This document shows, piece after piece, positions 8,974-15,847 of a stretch of 35,229 bases of DNA. How positions within the stretch are numbered: the stretch's first letter is position 1; each line of letters begins with the position of its first letter. The translations under genes and the position numbers were made by a program. The notes beneath the pieces were generated by a model, which worked only from the letters and a program-made list of their open reading frames with translations, was not told the DNA's origin and ran no database searches. Source of the DNA: Pseudomonadota bacterium (GTDB lineage Bacteria; Pseudomonadota; Alphaproteobacteria; Sphingomonadales; Sphingomonadaceae); NCBI GenBank assembly GCA_023417515.1, contig JAEZFL010000006.1, positions 1-35,229 of the forward strand, in the 5' to 3' direction.

Positions 8974-11058
8974 TTAGCGGCGGCGCCGACTGGAAGTGCC
9001 GGACACCCCAAGCTCCGCCAGCAGATGGTCCATCCCATAGGCGTGCTGTAACGCCGCCGTCACGGCGGCGGTGGTGACCAGCACCGAGCGGTTCACCTCC
9101 GGGTCGTAGCCGTAGGCGTTGCGCTGGGTGAGGACGGTGGAGTCGAAATTCGCGCCGATGATCTCGCCGGCGGCGTTGACCGCAGGGGAGCCGGACGAGC
9201 CGCCGATCGTGTCGGTCGAGGCGGCGACGTCGAGGATGGTCTCGGGCGGGATCGCGTCGCGGGCGGCGGCGAGGCGGGGGGCGAGGTCGAACGGCTCGGC
9301 GCCGGTCGCCCGGTCCCACAGGCCGGCGAAGGTGGTGGCGTAAGGGACGGTGCGACCCTGATGGGTCCAGCCCTTCACGCGGCCGTAGGTCAGGCGCAGG
9401 GTGCCGGTGGCGTCGGGATAGAGGCTGGTGCCGTAGATGGCGAAGCGGGCACGGGCGAGCGCCTCGCTGGCGCGGTCGGTCGGCGCCTGGACGGTTCCTT
9501 CATAGTCGCTTCGGGCGGCGCGGGTGACGTCTTGGATTCGCAGGAGGAACTGGATGAGCGGATCGTCCGACGCCTGCACTGCGGCGAGGCCGCCTTCCCA
9601 TAGCTGGCGCCGAACCGCCGGGTCGCCGAGCCGGGTGCCGGTGGTCAGCCGCCGCGCCAGCGCCTCGGGCGACTCATTGCCGAGCAGGGTGCGGATCCGC
9701 GGATCGTCGACGGTCAAAATCTCGCGGGTCTTGCTGAGCCACCAGGCGAGCTGGACCTCGTCAAGGCTAGGGTAGCTCGGCCGCTCGGCGAACAGGCGCT
9801 GCTCGACCTGGGGCAGGCGCGCGTCGCCGAACTCGGTCAGGCGGTCGGCATTGGGCTTGGGCCGCTCCTGCGCGCCGCGGACGATGTCCTCGGCCCAGTT
9901 GAACAGTTGTGAGCCGCCGCCGGCGCGGGTCTCGAGCAGGTAGTAGGCCGGGTAGAGCCGCCGAACCTCGCCCTGGAGCGCGGCAAGGTCGCGCCACGGA
10001 TCGCCGATCTCCTGGGCGAGAGCAGCATTGGCGGCGACGCGACGCCGAAAATCCTCCTCCGCGCTCTGGCGTGCCGCCATGAAGCGGGCGTCGATCAGCG
10101 CCTGCTGGCGGCCATAGCCGCGCTTGTAGCTGTTCTCGACCCCGCCGATCGCGCCCTGGGCGATGAATTCATTCTCCTCGCTCGACTGCGCGAACTGGAT
10201 GAGGCGGCCGCGAAGCTCGCTGGCGAGCTGCTGCTCGAGCGGCAGGATCACATCGGCGACGGTGCGAAGCTGGTCCTGGGTCAGAAGGCGCTGGGTCGAG
10301 CCAGGGCTCCCCGACAGGAAGACCGGCTGGTTCTCGCGCGGCGGCGCCGGGTTCCAGCGGAAATGGTTCGGAGTCGCGACCGGGCTGCCGTCCTCGTAAA
10401 TGCGCACGAACGCCGCATCGACGGCGAAACGGGGAAAGCTGAAATTGTCGAGATCGCCGCCGAACGCCGAGGCGCGGTGCTCGGGCGCGAAGGCGAGGCG
10501 GACGTCGCTGTAGCGGCGGTAGGTGTAGAGCTTGAACTGGCCGCCGCGATAGAGGCTGACGACCTGGCAGCGGCGGCTGCGGTCGTCGCCGCACGCTTCC
10601 GCCTCGATCCGCGCCTGCTCGGCGTCGCGAGCGCGGGTGAAGGCCTCTCCGGAAAGCCCGCGCCCCGCCGCCTGCATGCGCTGGGTGACGTCGGAGATGT
10701 CGGTGAGGATCTCGGCGGTCATGCCCGGGCAGCGCAGCTCGCCGGTCCGGCTTGACGGCGTGAAGCCGGTCTGGACGAAATTGCGCTCCTGCGTCGACAG
10801 ATCCTCGACGCAGCCCGAGGCGACATGCTCGTTGGTGAGGATCAATCCCTCGGGGCTGACCAGCCCGCCCGACGCGCCGCCGATCCGAACCGAGGCGAGC
10901 CGCACCCGGTCCAGCCACGCCTGGTTGATATTGGTGCCGAGGTCGCGGTTCGCCTGCGCGATCGGGAAATTGTCGAACGTCCACATGCCTTCCTCGGCGG
11001 AGGCGGGAACCGACAGCAAAGCGGAAGCGAGCAGGGCAGGGATCAGGCGGCGGCGCAT
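8974..11058 (-). CDS. Secreted S46 family serine peptidase (dipeptidyl-peptidase 7-like)
   Basis: A 694-residue exported peptidase. S46 enzymes release dipeptides from the N-terminus of oligopeptides in the periplasm. A signal peptide covers residues 1-21 (RRRLIPALLASALLSVPASA). The trypsin-like core shows GGLVSPEGLILTNEHV with catalytic His78, the family motif FGGDLDNFSFPRF with the expected Asp region, and the serine motif GGSSGSPAVNAAGEIIG with Ser622. Length is typical for the family. The His motif reads NEHV rather than the NHHC I expect for S46, a variant worth noting. The ATG at 11058 has GGAG six bases upstream and gives the signal peptide; the frame upstream runs into the tRNA gene. 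The protein ends in four arginines. The 72-residue gene follows after six bases. Confidence 0.9.
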   Translation of the reverse strand: MRRRLIPALLASALLSVPASAEEGMWTFDNFPIAQANRDLGTNINQAWLDRVRLASVRIGGASGGLVSPEGLILTNEHVASGCVEDLSTQERNFVQTGFTPSSRTGELRCPGMTAEILTDISDVTQRMQAAGRGLSGEAFTRARDAEQARIEAEACGDDRSRRCQVVSLYRGGQFKLYTYRRYSDVRLAFAPEHRASAFGGDLDNFSFPRFAVDAAFVRIYEDGSPVATPNHFRWNPAPPRENQPVFLSGSPGSTQRLLTQDQLRTVADVILPLEQQLASELRGRLIQFAQSSEENEFIAQGAIGGVENSYKRGYGRQQALIDARFMAARQSAEEDFRRRVAANAALAQEIGDPWRDLAALQGEVRRLYPAYYLLETRAGGGSQLFNWAEDIVRGAQERPKPNADRLTEFGDARLPQVEQRLFAERPSYPSLDEVQLAWWLSKTREILTVDDPRIRTLLGNESPEALARRLTTGTRLGDPAVRRQLWEGGLAAVQASDDPLIQFLLRIQDVTRAARSDYEGTVQAPTDRASEALARARFAIYGTSLYPDATGTLRLTYGRVKGWTHQGRTVPYATTFAGLWDRATGAEPFDLAPRLAAARDAIPPETILDVAASTDTIGGSSGSPAVNAAGEIIGANFDSTVLTQRNAYGYDPEVNRSVLVTTAAVTAALQHAYGMDHLLAELGVSGTSSRRRR

Positions 11059-11087
11059 GATTACTCCAGGGATGGGAAGCCTGCCCA

Positions 11088-11123
11088 CGCTGAAGCCACG
11101 GCTTGCCAGCCGAAGCTTCAGCG
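11088..11123. repeat. Perfect double-stem hairpin between tRNA-Pro and the S46 gene
   Basis: Outer arms CGCTGAAGC (11088-11096) and GCTTCAGCG (11115-11123) enclose inner arms CGGCT (11099-11103) and AGCCG (11108-11112) around a TGCC loop. It lies five bases beyond the CCA end of the tRNA. It may be a 3' processing or termination structure for the tRNA transcript, although no T-run follows on the minus strand. Confidence 0.6.
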
Positions 11124-11128
11124 AAGGC

Positions 11129-11205
<77 letters not shown>

Positions 11206-11214
11206 ACTGCGCTT

Positions 11215-11243
11215 CCTCTAGGCAAAGCTGCGCATGCTGGAAA
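11215..11243 (-). promoter_or_regulatory. Possible tRNA-Pro promoter
   Basis: TTTCCA, 17 bases, TAGAGG on the minus strand, with the -10 ending 9 bases before the mature tRNA 5' end. Partial consensus only. Confidence 0.35.
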
Positions 11244-11346
11244 GGGTTCGTCGCCCACAGGTCGCGCCAGGCTCGGCCAGTAATCTTCGTTAACGCAAGA
11301 CGGCTCAAATCTGCTGTTTTTCGCAAGAAATCAAGACGGATTCCAG

Positions 11347-11374
11347 TTGACGTTTAGCAAAGTCCAAGTTATTC
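11347..11374 (+). promoter_or_regulatory. Possible promoter of the metzincin gene
   Basis: TTGACG, 16 bases, TTATTC in the most AT-rich part of the gap. It would give a leader of about 205 bases. The -35 is strong and the -10 is weak. Confidence 0.3.
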
Positions 11375-11585
11375 TCCGCGGCCTCCCCAATTGAGACCAT
11401 AACGAGCCGCGGCACGTTGCGGCCCACCTCACGCCCCCATGCTTTGCGCGGGGCGAGACTATCTTTGGCTGACTGAAGTCCAAGAGCGGTTGGTCCGGTT
11501 TCTCCGGATGAAGGGGCGCGTCTGCGTTCCTGTGGGCACTTCCGAAATAGCCGGCCCCTACGGCCGAACAACCTGGAGGAAGACC

Positions 11586-13910
11586 ATGACAAGCCCCACC
11601 GACACCACCACGACTGGCGGCGCGACCCCGACGACCGATCGCGGGCCGGCCACCTCGATCGACACCAGCGAGCGAGTCGAGGCGACGCTCGAGATGCGGC
11701 CGCGCCGGCAGGGCCAGGAGCAGGAGGCGCAGCTCGATCAGGCCATCGACCTCGTGCCGCTGCCGCTGATCCCGCCGCTCTTCTTCACCACCAGCGGGCT
11801 CTACACCTATTCGCGCAAGATCGCCCTGCCGATCACGCCGATCCCGATCCCGCAGCGGATCCCGATCCCGATCCCGGAGCGGATCCCGACACCGATCGGC
11901 GGCCTGATGCCGACCGACGAAATCTATGACGAGGACGTCAGCGCGATCTCGCTCTACCAGCGCGAGGAGGTGATGTTCGACGTCGACGGCCGCTATCCGC
12001 AGATGACGATCAGCGGCACCCGCGCCAATCTCTTCACCACCGTCGGCCACTGGATCGCCAAGGTGAAGAAGACGCCGGCGGGCCGCTATGAAGGGGTGAT
12101 CTTCTACAAGAACGGCACGCCCGGCGCGATCCCGCACACCTTCGTCAGCGCCAAGGTGGTCGGCGGCCCGTTCCCGGCCACGCGCAAGCTCGAGGTCGTC
12201 TTCTCGGGCGGCGGAGCGGCGGCGTTCACCCGCACCTACGGATTCAGTTCCGCTTATCGGCGCAAGGTCGAGTTCGAATATGACCGGGTATCCGACGCGG
12301 TCGCGGTGACCTCGATCAACACCCACGCCCATCCCAACCGCCCGGCGTCGTTGGCCAACGAGGCGCTGAGCATCGAGACGGTGTTCCGCCGCAGCGGCTT
12401 CGACGCGTCGGTGAGCCCGGGGAGCGGGGTGGTGCCGATCGCCGCGGCGGGCGGCGACTCGCTGTGGACCGACCAGGAAATGCACGACGCGATGCAGATC
12501 CATTGGTCGCGCTTCGCCAACAAGCCGCAATGGGCGATGTGGGTGCTGTTCGCCCGGATGCATGTCATCGGCAGCGATCTCGGCGGGATCATGTTCGACG
12601 ATATCGGTCCGAACCACCGCCAGGGCACGGCGATCTTCAGCCATGCCTTCATCTCGACTCCGCCGGCGGGCGATCCGAACCCGGCCGCCTGGGTTGCCCG
12701 GATGCGTTTCTGGACGGCGGTTCACGAGATGGGCCACGCCTTCAACCTGGCCCACAGCTGGCAGAAGTCGCTCGGAACGCCGTGGATTCCGCTGGCCAAC
12801 GAGACCGAGGCCCGCAGCTTCATGAACTATCCCTACTTCGTCGCGGGCGGACAGTCGGCCTTCTTCTCCGACTTCCAATATCGCTTCTCGGACGGCGAAT
12901 TGCTGTTCATGCGCCACGCGCCCGAACGCTTCGTTCAGATGGGCAACGAGGCCTGGTTCAGCAATCACGGCTTCCGCGAGGCGGCTCAGCTCAGCAATCC
13001 GGATTATGAGCTGCGGCTGACCACCAGCCAGTCGGGGAACCGCTTCCCCTATCTGATGCCGCCGGTCGTCGAGATCGCCCTCGTCAACCGCTCCGGCAGG
13101 ACCAGGACGGTGTCGAGCGCCCGCATCAGCGAGCGCGGCGACTTCACCTTGATCCTCAACGGCGAGCGCCAGGAGGCGCGGCTGTGGATGCCTTACATGC
13201 GGCATTGCGGCGAAGGCGACGACAAGGTGCTGAGGCCCGACGAGGCGCTGTACGACAGCGTCATCGCCGGCGCCGGCAAGAATGGCTGGGATATGGCCGA
13301 GCCGGGCCGCTACTGCGTGCAGGCGGTGCTGGAGATCGACGGGGAGCCGGTCTATTCCAACCAGCTGATGGTGACCGTCGAGCCGCCGCGCACCCGCGAG
13401 GAGGAGGTGCTCGCCGCCGACCTGTTCACTCCGGAAGTCGGCCAGGTGCTCGCCGCCAACGGCACCCGCGGCCTCGCCGGCGTGAGCGACGTGCTGGCCA
13501 AGGCCACGGAGCTGACCGACAACCCCGTCTCGAAGCTCGCCGCGGTCGCCCTCGCGACTCCGCTCGCCTACACCTACAAGCTGCTCGAGACCGACGAGCA
13601 GGCGGTGGCGGGGGAGGCGCCGCAGCAGCGGGTCGAGGTCTATCCGGCCGATCCGCAGGCGGCGCGCAAGCTGATTGACAGCGCGATCGAGGACGATGCC
13701 GACGCCCTCGTCAACGCGGTCGGCCACACGCGCTTCCTGCGCGACGCGCCGGTGCTCGCCGCATTGGAGCGGGAGGAGGTGCCCAACAGTCCGGAGGCCT
13801 TCCTCGCCTTCACGGGCGGAGCCGAAAAGGCCGATGCGGCGACGGCGGTGCCGCTCAGCGACGGCCTTCGCTCGCTGCTCGACGTGAAGGCCGCGGGCCT
13901 CACCCAGTAA
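11586..13910 (+). CDS. Large metzincin-like zinc metalloprotease without signal peptide
   Basis: A 774-residue protein. HEMGHAFNLAH at 380-390 gives a zinc site of His380, His384 and His390 with base Glu381. A Met-turn-like SFMNYPY follows with Met413, so the layout is that of a metzincin. The usual Gly of HExxHxxGxxH is Asn387. Residues 1-50 are Thr/Gln/Glu-rich and look disordered. Residues 82-105 are a Pro/Ile repeat. A beta-rich domain precedes the protease domain; an immunoglobulin-like stretch (about 480-600) and an Ala-rich helical C-terminus follow. No signal peptide or RTX repeat is visible, so the protein is either cytoplasmic or exported by a non-classical route. GGAGG at 11575-11579 fixes the ATG. 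A terminator follows the gene. Substrate unknown. Confidence 0.85.
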   Translation: MTSPTDTTTTGGATPTTDRGPATSIDTSERVEATLEMRPRRQGQEQEAQLDQAIDLVPLPLIPPLFFTTSGLYTYSRKIALPITPIPIPQRIPIPIPERIPTPIGGLMPTDEIYDEDVSAISLYQREEVMFDVDGRYPQMTISGTRANLFTTVGHWIAKVKKTPAGRYEGVIFYKNGTPGAIPHTFVSAKVVGGPFPATRKLEVVFSGGGAAAFTRTYGFSSAYRRKVEFEYDRVSDAVAVTSINTHAHPNRPASLANEALSIETVFRRSGFDASVSPGSGVVPIAAAGGDSLWTDQEMHDAMQIHWSRFANKPQWAMWVLFARMHVIGSDLGGIMFDDIGPNHRQGTAIFSHAFISTPPAGDPNPAAWVARMRFWTAVHEMGHAFNLAHSWQKSLGTPWIPLANETEARSFMNYPYFVAGGQSAFFSDFQYRFSDGELLFMRHAPERFVQMGNEAWFSNHGFREAAQLSNPDYELRLTTSQSGNRFPYLMPPVVEIALVNRSGRTRTVSSARISERGDFTLILNGERQEARLWMPYMRHCGEGDDKVLRPDEALYDSVIAGAGKNGWDMAEPGRYCVQAVLEIDGEPVYSNQLMVTVEPPRTREEEVLAADLFTPEVGQVLAANGTRGLAGVSDVLAKATELTDNPVSKLAAVALATPLAYTYKLLETDEQAVAGEAPQQRVEVYPADPQAARKLIDSAIEDDADALVNAVGHTRFLRDAPVLAALEREEVPNSPEAFLAFTGGAEKADAATAVPLSDGLRSLLDVKAAGLTQ
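11830..11902 (+). repeat. In-frame ATCCCG-type hexamer repeat coding for Pro/Ile
   Basis: Within the metzincin gene the unit CCGATC / ATCCCG recurs in short runs (for example 11839-11852 and 11858-11876), separated by CAGCGG and GAGCGG. The period of six keeps the frame, so copy-number change would alter only the length of a proline-isoleucine spacer. Confidence 0.75.
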
Positions 13911-13923
13911 GCCGTGCGTGCTC

Positions 13924-13952
13924 GGGAGCCGGGTCCTCCGGCTCCCGCTTTT
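13924..13952 (+). terminator. Rho-independent terminator after the metzincin gene
   Basis: A perfect 9-base stem GGGAGCCGG (13924-13932) / CCGGCTCCC (13938-13946) with loop GTCCT, followed by GCTTTT. It starts 13 bases after the TAA of the metzincin and ends just before the next small gene, so the two are probably separate transcripts. Confidence 0.85.
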
Positions 13953-13969
13953 CTGCTAGGGAACGCCTT

Positions 13970-14272
13970 GTGCCGGTTCTGAAGCTCTCGCTCGAGGAAG
14001 GGTTCGCCAACGACCACGTCGTCGTGACCGCCGACGGCAAGGTCCTCGCCGACGAGAGCGGCGTCACCACCCGGTATCAGATCAGCCTCGCCCGGCTCCT
14101 CGACCTGGAACTCACCGGGGAGGAGGGGGAGTTGGTGGTCTCGCTTCCGGAAAAGGGGCTGGAGGCGAGGCTGCCGCTCTCGGGCGGCCCCCCAGGCCAT
14201 CTGCGCGCCTCGGTGACCCGCGACGGCAGCGGCATCGACCTCAGCACACAAGCCCCGATCGGCTACGCCTGA
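13970..14272 (+). CDS. Small beta-rich protein of unknown function, 100 residues
   Basis: I do not recognise the family. The protein (begins MPVLKLSLEEGFANDHVVV) alternates hydrophobic and polar residues as in a beta-sandwich, with Asp/Gly-rich turns, no cysteine, no signal peptide and no membrane segment. The start is a GTG at 13970. TAGGGA seven bases upstream could be either a ribosome binding site (AGGGA) or a -10 box of a leaderless promoter; the preceding terminator would leave the second reading as the source of transcription. The gene ends nine bases from the convergent M28 gene. Its position behind the metzincin raises the idea of a partner or inhibitor, but nothing in the sequence proves this. 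Confidence 0.7.
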   Translation: MPVLKLSLEEGFANDHVVVTADGKVLADESGVTTRYQISLARLLDLELTGEEGELVVSLPEKGLEARLPLSGGPPGHLRASVTRDGSGIDLSTQAPIGYA

Positions 14273-14281
14273 TTGCGCGGG

Positions 14282-15685
14282 TCAGCGGGCGGGCGCGGGC
14301 TCGATCCGTTCCGGGGCGTTGGCGGCCTCCGCCAGCATCGCCGTCCACGCCGCGACATTCTGCCGCAGCTGGGCGGGATCGACCTTGTCGAGCGTGTCGT
14401 CCGGATTGTGGTGGAAGTCGAAATAGCGGGTGCCGTCCTGGTTGAGGTCGACCGCCGCGGTGCCGGCGCGCGCCCAGGCGCCGAGGTCGGCGCCGGCATT
14501 GGCGCGCTCGCGCCCCGCGGCGATACCGAGCGGAGCGAGCGCCGCCGCGATCCGCCGCTGAAGCGCCTCGTTGCCGGGCGCCATGCTGAAATTGACGCGC
14601 CATACCCGGTCGGCGCCGAAGTCGCTCTCGCCGACCAGAACGACGTCGCCGTCGGCCCGGTGGCGGCGGAAATAATCGGCGCCTCCGAACACGCCGATCT
14701 CCTCCGATCCGAACAGCACGACCCGGATCGTCCGGCGGGGCTGGCCGGAGCGCATGATCCGGTGTGCCGCGGCGGTCGTGATCGCTACCCCGGCGGCATT
14801 GTCGAAGGCGCCGGTGCCGAGGTCCCAGCTGTCGAGATGGCCGCCGATGACGATCGTGCCGGCGGCGGGATCGCTGCCCGGCACCTCGGCGATGACGTTG
14901 CCCGACTGGCGCGTGCCCATCTGGCGCGGCGTCATGACGAGGCGAAGGCGCACCGGCTGGCCTAGCGCCGCGGAGCGCCGAAGCACGCGCTGGAGCTGGT
15001 CGGCGTCGGGCAGGCTGAGCGCCGCCGCCGGGATCGGCCGCACGCCCTCGGCAAAGCTCTGCACGCCGGTATGGGGAGTGCGGTGGTAGTCGGTGCCGAT
15101 CGAGCGGACCAGGATCGCGGCCGCGCCGCGCCGCGACGCGAGGGTGGGGCCCGCGCGCCGGGCCGCGCCGAACGGGCCGTAATGGGAGCCGTCCTGGGTC
15201 GCCTGCATGGCATGGCTCACGAACACGATCTTGCCGCGCACCTCCTCGGCGGGCGCCGCTTCGAACGCTTCCATGCTGTCATAACCGACCACTTCAGCCT
15301 CGATCCCGCCCGCGGGGGTCGCGCCGCTGTTGCCGAGCGCGGTCAGCACGAGCGGCTGGGGGTATGGCGACAGAATCTCCGCCCGCTCCACGCCGCGCAC
15401 CCAATAAGGCACGTCGAACGTCTCGACCCGCACATTGCTGAAGCCGAGGCCGCGCAGCCGCGCGACCGCCCAGTCCCGCGCCCGCGCCTCGGCCTCGCTT
15501 CCGGCAAGCCGGGGCCCGATTTCGGTGGTCAGCCCCTCGACCAGCTCCCAGGCGAGCGTGTCGTTGGCAAGCGCATCGTCGCGCAGTTCCGCGGTGTTCG
15601 CGGAAGGCATCGACGGCGCGGCGGTCTGGGCGATCGCGGTGGACGAGAGGAGGGCGAGGGCGGCGGCAGCGGCGAGCATCTTCAT
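14282..15685 (-). CDS. Secreted M28 family zinc aminopeptidase/carboxypeptidase
   Basis: A 467-residue exported metallopeptidase with two co-catalytic zinc ions. A signal peptide (MKMLAAAAALALLSSTAIA-Q) is followed by a PA-like insert (about residues 110-250) and the M28 catalytic domain. Visible ligands are His283 and Asp285 (GGHLDSWD), Asp295 (GAFDNAAG), Glu-Glu in FGSEEIG, Asp in GESDFGA and His in FHHNPDDT. The length fits the PA-containing subgroup of aminopeptidases and glutamate carboxypeptidase-like enzymes. I chose the ATG at 15685 because a promoter-like -10 ends eight bases before it and it opens the signal peptide. A TTG at 15721 in the same frame would add twelve residues but overlaps the -35 box. 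The likely role is peptide degradation in the periplasm. Confidence 0.92.
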   Translation of the reverse strand: MKMLAAAAALALLSSTAIAQTAAPSMPSANTAELRDDALANDTLAWELVEGLTTEIGPRLAGSEAEARARDWAVARLRGLGFSNVRVETFDVPYWVRGVERAEILSPYPQPLVLTALGNSGATPAGGIEAEVVGYDSMEAFEAAPAEEVRGKIVFVSHAMQATQDGSHYGPFGAARRAGPTLASRRGAAAILVRSIGTDYHRTPHTGVQSFAEGVRPIPAAALSLPDADQLQRVLRRSAALGQPVRLRLVMTPRQMGTRQSGNVIAEVPGSDPAAGTIVIGGHLDSWDLGTGAFDNAAGVAITTAAAHRIMRSGQPRRTIRVVLFGSEEIGVFGGADYFRRHRADGDVVLVGESDFGADRVWRVNFSMAPGNEALQRRIAAALAPLGIAAGRERANAGADLGAWARAGTAAVDLNQDGTRYFDFHHNPDDTLDKVDPAQLRQNVAAWTAMLAEAANAPERIEPAPAR

Positions 15686-15693
15686 GGCACGGA

Positions 15694-15721
15694 CTGCTAG
15701 CCAATGGCGCCGCCGCGACAA
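15694..15721 (-). promoter_or_regulatory. Promoter of the M28 gene, predicted near-leaderless
   Basis: TTGTCG, 16 bases, TAGCAG on the minus strand; the -10 ends eight bases before the ATG, so the mRNA would begin about one base before the start codon. No Shine-Dalgarno is present. Confidence 0.45.
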
Positions 15722-15770
15722 AGCCCTTTCGACGAACCGCGCTCATCCACTCAGTCGAAGCGCGAGGCGT

Positions 15771-15799
15771 TTGCCAATCCGCCCCCGAGACACTAGGTA
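15771..15799 (+). promoter_or_regulatory. Likely ettA promoter
   Basis: TTGCCA, exactly 17 bases, TAGGTA. Expected leader of about 42 bases, containing GGAG at 15832-15835. Confidence 0.5.
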
Positions 15800-15847
15800 G
15801 CGCGCCAACCTTTCCGTTACCCCACATCTTCGGAGCACAGCGCCGCC

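Larger units (their letters stand above)
11206..11585. other. 380-base intergenic region upstream of the metzincin gene
   Basis: No gene is supported here. The left part holds a possible promoter for tRNA-Pro (-). The relatively AT-rich stretch 11287-11375 holds a possible sigma-70-type promoter (+). The remaining roughly 210 bases up to the metzincin ATG would be an unusually long 5' leader; a weak hairpin CGGCC-CCTAC-GGCCG lies just before the ribosome binding site. An in-frame extension of the metzincin back to 11439 exists but its composition is not protein-like. Confidence 0.6.

Noticed and set aside
11439..11585. N-terminal extension of the metzincin with an upstream TTG/ATG start
   Set aside because: No ribosome binding site, non-protein-like composition, and a strong GGAGG directly before the ATG at 11586.
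11836..11894. A CRISPR-like array in the hexamer repeat
   Set aside because: The units are six bases long, in frame, with no spacers.
11331..13727. A 798-residue open frame antisense to the metzincin gene
   Set aside because: It is composed of the Arg/Asp/His-rich text typical of shadow frames; the plus-strand gene has a zinc motif, a ribosome binding site and a terminator.
15728..15765. A fragment of the CTCGACTTCGCTCGA-type repeat upstream of ettA
   Set aside because: Only short, scattered matches (CGCTCAT, GTCGAAGCG); no inverted arms could be paired.
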